Positions 36,365 to 47,410 of a stretch of 64,000 bases of DNA are shown here, piece by piece. Location: NCBI GenBank assembly GCA_021234155.1, contig JAJEKV010000137.1, forward strand, positions 853,910 through 917,909, in the 5' to 3' direction. Made by a program: the position numbers and the translations under genes. The notes under the pieces were generated by a model. That model made no database searches, had not been told where the DNA came from, and saw nothing but the letters and a program-made list of their open reading frames with translations. Position 1 is the first letter of the stretch. The number at the start of each line of letters is the position of its first letter. The stretch comes from Isoetes taiwanensis. Lineage: Eukaryota; Streptophyta; Lycopodiopsida; Isoetales; Isoetaceae.

Positions 36365-36654
36365 TGTTGGGAGAATTGGACGATGCTTCTCCCTCACCCA
36401 CCATATAAAGGTCATGCGGAAATAAATTCTCAGAGGGCTACCATTTTAGGATTTTATACCATTAGTATTTTAATCGTAATGATTTAGTAGGATAGGAAGT
36501 GAAATGTAATTACTTTGAAATGACCATAATTTTATTTTCTAAAACATTAAAAAAATATATATATATCTATCCTGAAATGGCCATTCTTTTTTGGACACCA
36601 ATCATCTTATGTTGGCTTGGCACTTGTTTAGTAATTGTAATTGTAATTAGTTAG

Positions 36655-37245
36655 TGTAAATTGCCTGTTGACTTCAAAATTGTTGACTTAAGCTTCACCA
36701 AACATGTTGGTCAATGAAAGTCAAACATTTGCTTGGGGGTCAAAATTATTTACTTACGCTTTTACCTAATGCTTGGGGTGATTCACACTTGTTGACTTGA
36801 AAATTGTTGACTCGCGCTTACCAAACATGTTGGTCAATGAAAGTCAAACTTTAGCTTAGGGGTGATTCATACTTGTTGACTTGAAAATTGTTGACTTACG
36901 CTTTACCAAACATGTTGGTCAATTGCTTGGGGGTGATTCACACTTGTTGACTTGAAAATTGTTGTCTTACACAATATGCCTTAACATAATGCATAGAATA
37001 GCATAGGTCAAAATTGTTGACTTACGCTTTACCAAATGCTTGGGGGTGATTCACACTTGTTGACTTGAAAATTGTTGACTCACGCTTTACCAAACATGTT
37101 GGTCAATGAAAGTCAAACTTTAGCTTAGGGGTGATTCATACTTGTTGATTTGAAAATTGTTGACTTACGCTTTATCAAACATGTTGGTCAATAGAAGTCA
37201 AACATTTGCTGCGGGTGATTCACACTTGTTGACTTGAAGTTGGAG
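36655..37245. repeat. TTGACT-rich minisatellite, unit A
   Basis: An 80-120-bp unit (ttgttgacttacgctttacc, aaacatgttggtcaatgaaa, gtcaaactttagcttagggg, tgattcatacttgttgactt) repeats about seven times with internal deletions. Each unit has several TTGACT/AGTCAA or GGTCAA motifs. Confidence 0.85.
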
Positions 37246-38033
37246 AAGAAGCTGCATAAGAAGTTGCAGATGTAATTTTATCCTGATGTATTGATACTGC
37301 TTAAAGTTAATACTATTGTCCTGTTTAAGACTATTACTGCACCAATTTTTTCGTTAGGTGCAGTGATTTTTTGAAATACTATTTTCATGATTGTAACATC
37401 TGTTATATAAATTTAGTAAACCTTGATATCAAATCAAACTGTTATCTGTGTTCATGTTCAATCTGTTAGGAATGTTAGATAACATGTTCAATTTGTTATG
37501 AATCTATTCAATACAATGTTCAGTATCACGGTTGCTTGCTATACAATCCCTCACAACAGCTATTTTGAGGTTTTTTAAGGCTGACAGAGGGGTATCTTGT
37601 GCTGATATATACTAGTATTCCTTGTGTTGATATCATGTTCAATCTGTTATAAATCTCTTATGTATGAATGTTACAAGTCCAATTCATACACAATTTCAAT
37701 TCAAACACACTTCCATTTCAATTTCAATTCACACACAATTCAATTTTAATCTCAATACAAACAATGGTTAAAATTTCATTACAAATCAATGGTTAAAATT
37801 TCAATACAAATCAATACAAATTAATCTCAATACAAATCAATGGTCAAAATTTGATTGCAAGCATTGAAAAGTATATTACAATGGTTTGTAACAATGGTTA
37901 CAATCATAGAATGGTATAAAATTTACAATTAAAAGGAACAACTAGTCTCTTCTCTAGAGTTTCTTGTTCTTCTTGTTGGATTCAGCTCACTTGATGTAGG
38001 TTCATCTGAGTTTTGAGCTATTAATGCACTGTT
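37246..38033. other. non-coding spacer of unit A
   Basis: AT-rich sequence with short repeated pieces (catgttcaatctgttag, caatttcaattc, aatcaatggttaaaattt). No gene is supported. Confidence 0.5.
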
Positions 38034-39066
38034 TTATGGCAAGCTGTCCAATATTTGGTTATGTGTATCTTCTGGCAGATCAAAACAGTTACCACTAATC
38101 TTGCTCAACTCAAAACAAACAGAAGTAACCAAATGACTATAAACATTACACTCTGGTTCATTTACCAGTAACTCATATCTGCTGCCCCCTAAGAACTTGT
38201 AGAATAATCCAGTAACAACTACCTCATTTCTGGCAAACTTTTGACCCCATGGATCTTTGAATGTCTTCTCCACGACATCTTTCACCTTCGTGCACTTGAG
38301 CACATAAAAGTCCATGTTCTCCTTATTGTCTGGCTCTGCAACTACAGAAAAATTATCTCCAACTGCAAAAATGTCAGACTTCCATTGAGGATCACCTTCA
38401 AAAATAGGGCCATCCACAACATCTTCCACATAATCAGCACTTAGTCTTAGCTCAAAGTATTGCCATGTACCCATTCTACCTTTCTTAGAGCACTTGCCAT
38501 GTTTGCATAACCAACAATTATGACAGAAACAACTGTAATCCATATGAGCAACTTGTGTAGGATCTGTAGCTTGAATTGGCTTGATGAAATGGAACTTGCT
38601 TGAACCAGAAAGTGTAGCACAATCATATCTCTCTGACCTATCAACCTCGTCTACTCCAATTTCCCAAGAAAACATGTATAAGAAAGAAAGCAGTATTTCA
38701 GCATACACTAACAGTTACAAACCAAGATTTCAAGATACTTGAATGCATGTTTTGCCCCTCGATTGTGGAGTTGTCCCTGAAATGCTTGAACAGGAAAACT
38801 ACTGCATCGTGTGCATTCCTGAGTGGTACTGATCCTCTTTTCAACATCTCATGTGTAAGAGCTCGTTTAATGACAGCTCCAGCACCATCATGTTCACCTG
38901 TTCCATTAACTGTCAGTAAAAAAAACACAAATTAAAACTACAAATACATTGACAAAGAATATAGTTACCTTTGCCATGATAGAAAGCAAAGTAATTCCAA
39001 TTTATTGGAATGCCATTCGTATGGTAGTTCCTACCAAGGAAATAAAAGGTCCTTGCTCCTTTGAAT
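38034..39066 (-). pseudogene. minus-strand transposase, 3' part only, unit A
   Basis: The 38708-38034 open frame (224 aa) is the C-terminal region, with a Cys/His cluster (SCFCHNCWLCKHGKCSKK). It keeps a longer natural end than unit B. An exon at 38928-38698 has GEHDGAGAVIKRALTHEMLK. A short intron (about 38898-38968) splits the HGKG-EHDG motif. The gene is cut at the duplication junction, so the SDG and DFAENY parts are missing. This truncation shows that unit A is the derived side of this junction. Confidence 0.82.
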
Positions 39067-39149
39067 TGATTTCAAGTTATTAGAAGATGAATTCTATATG
39101 CCAACTACCCTTAACCAACTGGGCAAAACTGTCTCAACTGTCTAGACGT

Positions 39150-39475
39150 CTATGAACAGTCGCTTCTACTCATTTACGCTAGTGTCTGGTGAACGCGACA
39201 CCAAGATCCATCAGAGCCGCTTCTACCCATTTACGCTGGTGTCTCGGGAACGCGACACCAAGATCCACCCAAGCGGTCTCCCATGTCTCCGTTACAATCT
39301 CTCTCACTAAAACTATGCTCGACCTCGAGCATCGCAAACCGTAGACCAACGTAATGTAATGTTCTTAACTGACATGCCCTTAATCAACTGAGCAAAACTG
39401 TCTAGACATGTATGAACAGTCACTTCTACCCATTTATGCCAGTGTCTCGAGAATGCGACACCAAGATCCACCCGA
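39150..39475. repeat. repeated block around tttacgctggtgtctcg, unit B
   Basis: Same array as 29774-30110, with fewer differences between copies. Confidence 0.7.
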
Positions 39476-41316
39476 GCTTATTAAATGTTGAATAACGAAT
39501 AACACGGATAACAACGGGATGCCCCTTGAAGTAACAAAGGGATGAAAAAGAGACTTGCCGACTCCTAATTAACTCATAACTTTCTATTCTAAGAGGAGAA
39601 GAACAATAAGTAATCTATGAGACACTAACCATGTTATAGTCTGTACATGCCAAGAGCATTTAGAGCTTTGTTGTATATATTGCCATACAATGGATACACT
39701 ACAAAGATTTTGATTTGCATGGTAGGCTTGCATAAACTAGCAAAACTATAGTCTTTGGTTCATTCATCTCAAAGATATTTTTGTATAATGGTGAGAGTGG
39801 ATAACCGCATACATGCAAGCTATCAAAAGAATAGGGATGTAGGTTATATTACCATAGACCCCAAGTCTTGGACTATTCTAATTGCGGGCATTAAATTGTT
39901 TCTATATTATGAAAGTAGAAGACTTTTCTCCAAATGTGCTTACGTTTGTCTGTAGTGTAGCCTGAAAGCTTGCACTAGAATTGAAGACATAGACAAGGAC
40001 CAAAAAATGCATACAGAAATCCCTTAAAGGCATGAGAAGTTTTTTTAATATGTCATTGGTTCACATCAATGTGTCTTAGACTACTCTAATTGCTGCATAT
40101 GTTGTAAGTTGCTATGCATATTTCTCTTCAAAGATGTGTCTTGAATAGCTCTTAAACTGTATGTTTTTCTTATCCTCGAGTTTTTTCTTTGTGTTGAGCT
40201 ACTGTCAGTTCTAGTCAGTATTGAACAGTGTCAAAATGAAGGGCCAAAGTGGCAAAATTCTGACAAATGCATTATTTTACTCAATGCAAAAAAGGACCAC
40301 TTTATTGCAAAGAGTCCGATAACTCGAAAGAATAAAGAGCAAAAATTGCACGTCTCGGATTGTGAAAACTTGTTAATCATGTTAGCAGCCATCATTCTAT
40401 TTGCCATGCTTGTCTTCCATGCAAATATAGAGGCAGGTCTCGGATAATCTCTTTAGGAATTTCTTACTCTTTCTCTTTAGGGTTCTTATTTTTATTTTCT
40501 TTCTTCTTAACATGTCTATCATTTTCGTTTCCAGCTCTTGCATTGGCACAATTCAAGCCGGCTGTGAATGATCCTCTCAATAGGCTAGAAAGCTGAGGCA
40601 TCTCTTTTGTTAACACCTATAATTCGTTTCACAGTTAATTGTAATATTGAAGGTTATGTGATAAACCTGTAAGTTCATTGCCAGACAATTGAGTTCAGAC
40701 AGCAAATAGAATGGGGTAATTTTACTGAAATGGATTTTAGATGTATTTGCATTCAAAATATATGGGGTTAATTTGGCTAATCTACTGAAATGTTGTCGTC
40801 TATATGAAATGGTGCGGGTTGGAATGTTTGAATCCTTGTGTGGGAGCAACTTGTCTTTGTGTTGGATTGTGCATTTTTTTGAACTTGTTTTTGTATCGAA
40901 TTCTACGTTTTCTTGAATGGCACACAAACAATCCTTGTGCTACAATTCAGTAGTTTACATAAAGATGCATTTTCATTGAATTAAGGTAGCATTTTGACCA
41001 ACCGATTCTAGTTAATCGAAATATTGTGTTTTTACCCTCCTATTCCGTTTGTTGCCCTATTCGGAATCAATCCCCATCTTTGATGAGATCCCCGAGCTTC
41101 ACGTCAGTCATTGGACAGGGGTCCTCGCATGTTACGGTGTCTCATTTTTAGTGTCCTTTTGTCCACCCAAATTAGCACTATTTTTTAGTATTATGGGAAA
41201 AGGGAAATTCAAAATTAACGAGAATATCGGGGGGTGGTTGATTCCCCCTTTCTCGAGGGAGAGAGATCTCGTTTCTTTCTTTCCATCCATTTTTTGTTCA
41301 GGCTTCTTGTGATCCA

Positions 41317-44300
41317 ATGACTAATGATGAAGACAGGAGGCGGAAATGGCATTTGCAGAAGCAACGACAAAGAGCAAGCAAGATGAGGCAACAATTATCA
41401 AATGAAAATTTAGATTGGAGTATTGAGCACTCAAAAAAGCAATTGCAACATGCAGCCTCCATAATCACAAAAACGTTTTTAAATTTGATAGGTTCGATGT
41501 CTACAGAGCAGAAGAAAGAAGTATGGCATCTAGTGGAGAACAACAAAGTTATGCAGGTTGCAGTGTCTGATCAGGAAAAGGTTGTTCACAGTGAAATTGT
41601 CGGTAGCATCCAAGAAACCATACAGCATGTGAAGGGAGTGGAGTCCAATGACAAATTAGCAGCAAAAAGAGCGGCATTAGTCATGGCACTTGGGAAGGTC
41701 AGGCATGGCAGCAAAAGATTAACTGCCAAGGCTTTAGGAATTCATCCAAGGAATTGTTCCAGAGCTAAGAAGCACAGTGTTGCAATTAGTAATAAAAATG
41801 CATTGTGGGCTCTTGGGGGAAGGAAGAAGAGAAAGGATTCCCTGAGCCAAGAAGTGATTGAAAAGGTTGTGGATTATTGGACAAACTACACCAGAGTTTC
41901 GCCTAACTTCAAGGACGTCAGATCTGGTAGAGGAAAGCATCCTAAGCATCCAACACATTACCTTGATGTGAGCCAGGTATACTATCTGTAGATCAATTTT
42001 TTACTAAGTCTTTTTCACGTTTACTAATACTAATATTTTTTATAAGTTTTGAAGTATTGATTCTAATATGATCTGTTAATGGAATTAAAGTGCACGTTCT
42101 TCTCGTGGTAGCAAGTTTTAGTGCTATTGATGGTTGATAATGGATCATTTTTTGATATAGTGCTAAGGTTTCTCACATTTATAATGTTGGTGCCATGTTT
42201 AGTAATTGTGTTGATGTTAGTGCGACTGTAGTGATTTTGTAAATGACAGTGCTAATATTACTAATTTCGTTAATGTTGGTGTCAGTGTTAGTAATTTTGT
42301 CAATGTTAGCACTAAACTTACAGTTAGTGAAGCACCACCTACCACTACAGATTAGCAATGCTTTCATCCCAATGTCCTAGCACTGGTTAGTGGTTTGGTT
42401 TGCTAAGGGTTATGTTGTAATGCTAATGGAATCAGTAATTAGTTCTAAGTTGCTATTCATTCGCAGTTGTTTTTTCTAGTGGTATTAGCATTAGCATTTA
42501 CTAAGTAGTTTTCTATTCTTATTCTGTAGACAGAATTCTTCACTAGTTTCAAGCAAGACAATCCAGATGTTCAAATTAACCAGAGAGCCTTCGAGAAATT
42601 AAAGCCTTACTTTGTTGTAAAGCTATCTGAATTCAATACTTGTTGTTGCGTCTATCATGAGAGGATGTCAATGCTGAGGGAAGGGGTGAAGAACATGAGG
42701 AAAAAGTCCATGGTGCACGGTGCAGATTGCACCCGTGAGTGCAAGATATGTGACCACATGGCAAGCCAAGTAGGGTGCAATGCAGCAAAACATGTTTGGC
42801 AGTCTAACAGTGACATGTGGAGAAGCATGGTTTGCCTAAAGCCTGAAGGTAAGAGGAGTGGCACAATGAAGAATGCTTGTCAGGTACTTGCAGCAAATGT
42901 GGTGTGGACAAAATGGAAAGGTGTCCAAAAGAAGAAACAAAGGACAGTACCTCAAAAATCACTTGGGAGAACATAGACTACATTGAAATTGGTAAGGATA
43001 AAAATGGCAAACCCAAAAAAAGAATTGAGCATCAATATTTACAGACTTCACCCAATGTTTTGATGGAAATCTTCAGATCTAAAGCAAAAGAGTTTGGGAC
43101 ACATAGTTTCAGGTATAAATGGCAGCAAGCCATGTTTAGACAACTACTGAACAGGTTTGCTGTTGATACTATCGTATCAGTGGTTGACTTTGCAGAGAAT
43201 TACTCTTTCAAGGAGCAGAATGAAGTCTAATCCAAGCATTGGTATAATGAGCAGATCACTATTCTTGTGCCCCTCACATATAGAAGGGATCCTGAGATAC
43301 AAGAAATGATCAAGGAAGAACATTTTTATATATCTGATGATGATTCTTTGTTTGTGTAGCATTGCTTTCTCTTACACAATCATTGGATGCAAGAGAAGGA
43401 AATCACTTTGAAGAAGCATTATGTCTTCTCAGATGGTGCAGCCTCACAATTCAAAGGTAAAAAATCATTTTACTTTGATGCTAGATTCAAATCTTCAACA
43501 GGTTTAGACATGATGTGGAACTTTTGGTGCTCTAGCCATGGGAAGGGAGAACATGATGGTGCAAGAGCAGTAATAAAGAGGGCTTTGAGAGCAGCACAGT
43601 TGAAGGGCAACAAGATGACCAATGCACACGAGGTGGTGGAATGGCTAAAAGCAGTATGTGTCAACAGAGCACCCACAACATATAAAAAAAGGATTCAAAG
43701 AAGAACTTTTTGGGAGGTTGAAATAGGACAAGTGGACAGAAAAAATCCGTGGGAAGCACGTCCTATTGAAGGATCTAGAAACCTTCATTGTTTCCATGGG
43801 TGTTCAAATCACATGACACATTTTACAGGTCGAAACCTCTCTTGCTTTTGCACAGATTGTTTAGATTTGAATTGGAAATCTTGCCCCAATGCATCATATA
43901 TTAAGAAGTTTGAACTAGTTGTGGTACAGCCCATCAAAGCTATTATTGAAGAAGAAGTACATGATGAAGGAGAAAAAACATATATTGGCAGCGCTGACTT
44001 ATGTAGCATGCAAGTATCTATAAGTGATGTCTTTGCAGTGGTGGCTCCAAATAACAATCACGAGAATGTGAAGTTCTACCTTATCCTATGTACCAAAGCT
44101 AAGTACTTGGTGTTAGAAGACTTTGTAGATATGCAAGGGTAGAAGTTTGTGAAAGGGGATGAGATCATAGAAGGGACATACTATGAGAAGTTGGTGAATT
44201 ATAAATCCAGCTACAAGTTTTGTAGAGAATAAAGCAATTGTTTATGCCACTCAAGTTGCAAAGAACAAAGTCAGATTGGTTCAAGCAAAGCACGTTGTTA

Positions 44301-44377
44301 AGCGGGGAGTGGTTTACACTCTAAGTGCCAAAGAAGAACAAGGTATTCTAAAGAGGCTTCCCACGTTGTTGGAATAG
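41317..44377 (+). pseudogene. DDE-type transposase of an unassigned family, unit B copy
   Basis: Exon 1 (41317-41976) encodes a basic helical N-terminus ending HYLDVSQ. A GT-AG intron runs 41977-42529. The second exon has EFNTCCCVYH, then TRECKICDHM and SGTCSKCGVDKMERCP, a Cys-rich zinc-binding-like region, with a frameshift near 42850 shared by both units. The core has VVDFAENYSF (Asp codon 43186), FSDGAASQFKG (43432) and SSHGKGEHDGARA (43537-43560), plausible RNase H-fold acidic residues. A C-terminal Cys cluster (SCFCTDCLDLNWKSC) follows. In-frame stops at 43228, 43357 and 44140 each replace an apparent Gln codon. A last frameshift lies near 44226, and the frame ends at 44375. I know similar proteins from several eukaryotes but cannot name the superfamily with certainty. 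Confidence 0.82.
41977..42529 (+). other. intron of the plus-strand transposase
   Basis: The donor CAG|GTATAC and acceptor TTCTGTAG join two open frames in phase (..SQ / TEFF..). The intron is T-rich, with many tagtaatt-like repeats. Confidence 0.75.
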
Positions 44378-44639
44378 TGGAAAGAGCAATTGTGTAAAGG
44401 GTACTGTATCAGTACTTTTATGAATATAAAGAAGTTTCCATATTTTACATTCTCATTTTTTATGCTTCAGTTACAGAATTTTGTACTTCCAAATTTCAAT
44501 CAATTTCAATTGTTGGTGTTTCATACTATTTTAAATTCTTTGGTATCTGACATTGTATTTGAGGCCAATTTACAATGTAAAACATCTAAGTACAAGGTAT
44601 AACAAAACCAATTTACAAGGTAAAACATGTAAGTACAAC

Positions 44640-45140
44640 AGAATTAGAAAAAGGCACAAGGCACAAATTTACACAAGGCACAACAAAACCACAAATTTAC
44701 AGAAAGGTACAAGGCCATCATCCACATTAAAGAAGGCACTAAGGCCTGGATTACAGAAGGCACAAGGCCTGGATTACAGTCGGTACAAGGCCATTACAAT
44801 TAAAGGCACTAAGGCACTGGGTTAAATAAAAGGCACAAGGCACGGATTGCCTGAAGGTACAAGGCCTATAGCATGTGTTTTTCAAAAAATTACAAAAGGT
44901 AGAACAAAACCAATTGATTAAAACATGTAACAAAACCAGAAATTTCTGAGGAAGGCACAAGGCCATGATCTATTAAAGAAGGCTCTAAGGCATGTATTAC
45001 AGAAGGGTCGGCACAAGGCCATTACAATCAAAGGCACTAAGGCCCGTTTCACAGAAGGGTCAGCACAAGGCCATTACAATGAAAGGCACTAAGGCCTATA
45101 GCATCTGTTTTTCAAAAAATTACAAAGGCACAAAAGGCCT
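44640..45140. repeat. GGCACAAGGCC minisatellite, unit B
   Basis: Counterpart of 35265-35775, with the same order of repeat variants. Confidence 0.8.
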
Positions 45141-45199
45141 GTTTCAGAAGAACTTATAATCAAAAAAAAAAAAAAACAAAAGCTATAAACAAAAAAAGG

Positions 45200-45736
45200 T
45201 CTTCAGGTCCTCATGGTCTTCCAGGGTCTTCAGGAGCTTCATGCCTCATCTGCAAGAAAAATTCAGAAAGTTAGAAAGCTCTATCATTGAAAGAAAGCAA
45301 AAATGAAAAGCATGCGACTTACTCCTGGAGCCAATGAAATTCAAAAAAAAATCTTCACTTCCTCAGGGTAGGGTCTTCTTCTTCGCTGGTTCCCAAAAAT
45401 TCGCCCCAGACCTCATCTTCTGAATCAAAAGGCTGCAGCTCGGAAGAATCCACCTCTGAAGAATCCACCTCGGAAGAATTCACCTCAGAAGAAAGCTCAG
45501 AAGAAGTGGAAGTCAGAGCTGCTGGAATCATAGCAGGTATCCTGAGAAGGCTCGAGGCTTTCTACAAAATTGGTTTGGCAAAAATCTTGGAGGTCTTCTT
45601 TAGGCTCTTCAACCGGAATTAGCCTACCTATTCCATATCTCGCGAAGAGTTCTGGCAAAGGTAGGGAAATCAATTCCCGGCGTTTGGAAGGGACATGGGC
45701 AGGGGAAGCAGCGCGGGAGCGGCAGCGCTTTGGCAT
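45200..45736 (-). CDS. accessory ORF of the transposase unit, unrecognised
   Basis: From the ATG at 45736 the minus strand encodes about 79 aa. There is a basic start (MPKRCRSRAASPAHVPSKRR), then LPELFARYGIGRLIPVEEP, ending at 45497. The next frame continues with a Ser/Glu repeat (SSEVDSSEVDSSEL) and an acidic SEEEDP tail, so one frameshift probably splits a protein of about 140 aa. A donor-like gtaagt at about 45318 and an acceptor caag near 45255 suggest a short last exon. A TATA-like CCTTTATATGG lies 38-48 bases upstream of the ATG. The ORF is conserved in both units, between the convergent transposases. Basic N-terminus and acidic C-terminus are seen; the function is unknown. Confidence 0.5.
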
Positions 45737-45773
45737 TCTGTTGGGAGAATTGGACGATGCTTCTCCCTCACGA

Positions 45774-45784
45774 CCATATAAAGG
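45774..45784 (-). promoter_or_regulatory. TATA-like element before the accessory ORF
   Basis: The minus strand reads CCTTTATATGG, 38-48 bases upstream of the ATG at 45736. The same motif survives in unit A (about 36403-36413). Position and sequence fit a plant TATA box, but the implied leader would be short. Confidence 0.4.
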
Positions 45785-46029
45785 CTGGCGTGAAATAAAT
45801 TTCGTAGGCTACGATTTTAGGATTTTTATACCATTAGTATTTTAATCGTAATGATTTAGTAGGATAGGAAGTGAAATGTAATTACTTTGAAATGACCATA
45901 ATTTTATTTTCTAAAACATTAAAAAAATATATATATATCTATCCTGAAATGGCCATTCTTTTTTGGACACCAATCATCTTATGTTGGCTTGGCACTTGTT
46001 TAGTAATTGTAATTGTAATTAGTTAGTGT

Positions 46030-46615
46030 AAATTGCCTGTTGACTTCAAAATTGTTGACTTAAGCTTCACCAAACATGTTGGTCAATGAAAGTCAAACAT
46101 TTGCTTGGGGGTCAAAATTATTGACTTACGCTTTACCGAATGCTTGGGGGTGATTCACACTTGTTGACTTGAAAATTGTTGACTCGCTTTACCAAACATG
46201 TTGGTCAATGAAAGTCAAACTTTAGCTTAGGGGTGATTCATACTTGTTGACTTGAAAATTGTTGACTTACGCTTTACCAAACATGTTGGTCAATTGCTTG
46301 GGGGTGATTCACACTTGTTGACTTGAAAATTGTTGTCTTACACAATATGCCTTAACATAATGCATAGAATAGCATAGGTCAAAATTGTTGACTTACGCTT
46401 TACCAAATGCTTGGGGGTGATTCACACTTGTTGACTTGAAAATTGTTGACTCACGCTTTACCAAACATGTTGGTCAATGAAAGTCAAACTTTAGCTTAGG
46501 GGTGATTCATACTTGTTGATTTTGAAAATTGTTGACTTACGCTTTATCAAACATGTTGGTCAATAGAAGTCAAACATTTGCTGCGGGTGATTCACACTTG
46601 TTGACTTGAAGTTGG
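46030..46615. repeat. TTGACT-rich minisatellite, unit B
   Basis: Counterpart of 36655-37245 with the same unit order and only a few single-base differences. It is much better conserved between units than the coding parts are. Confidence 0.85.
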
Positions 46616-47410
46616 AGAAGAAGCTGCATAAGAAGTTGCAGATGTAATTTTATCCTGATGTATTGATACTGCTTAAAGTGAATACTATTGTCCTGTTTAA
46701 GACTATTACTGCACCAATTTTTTCGTTAGGTGCAGTGATTTTTTGAAATACTATTTTCATGATTGTAACATCTGTTATATAAATTTAGTAAACCTTGATA
46801 TCAAATCAAACTGTTATCTGTGTTCATGTTCAATCTGTTAGGAATGTTAGATAACATGTTCAATTTGTTATGAATCTATTCAATACAATGTTGATTATCC
46901 ACGGTTGCTTGCTATACAATCCCCACAACTTGACTATTTTGAGGTTTTTAAAAGGTTTGTGAGAGGGGTATCTTGTCTTTGATATATACTAGTATTCCTT
47001 GTGTTGATATCATGTTCAATCTGTTATAAATCTCTTATGTATGAATGTTACAAGTCCAATTCATACACAATTTCAATTCAAACACACTTCCATTTCAATT
47101 TCAATTCACACACAATTCAATTTTAATCTCAATACAAACAATGGTTAAAATTTCATTACAAATCAATGGTTAAAATTTCAATACAAATCAATACAAATTA
47201 ATCTCAATACAAATCAATGGTCAAAATTTGATTGCAAGCATTGAAAAGTATATTACAATGGTTTGTAACAATGGTTACAATCATAGAATGGTATAAAATT
47301 TACAATTAAAAGGAACAACTAGTCTCTTCTCTAGAGTTTCTTGTTCTTCTTGTTGGATTCAGCTCACTTGATGTAGGTTCATCTGAGTTTTGAGCTATTA
47401 ATGCAATCGC
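46616..47410. other. non-coding spacer of unit B
   Basis: Same content as 37246-38033. No gene is supported. Confidence 0.5.

Larger units (their letters stand above)
29690..39066. repeat. 9.38-kb tandem duplication, left unit (A)
   Basis: It is collinear along its whole length with 39067-48442 at a constant offset of about 9377. The junction at 39067-39070 shares only tgat with the alternatives on either side, a microhomology-sized overlap. Unit A carries a transposase pseudogene (+), an accessory ORF (-), two minisatellites and only the 3' part of the minus-strand transposase. Many differences from unit B are small indels or shuffles at CAG/CTG and CG sites. Confidence 0.92.
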
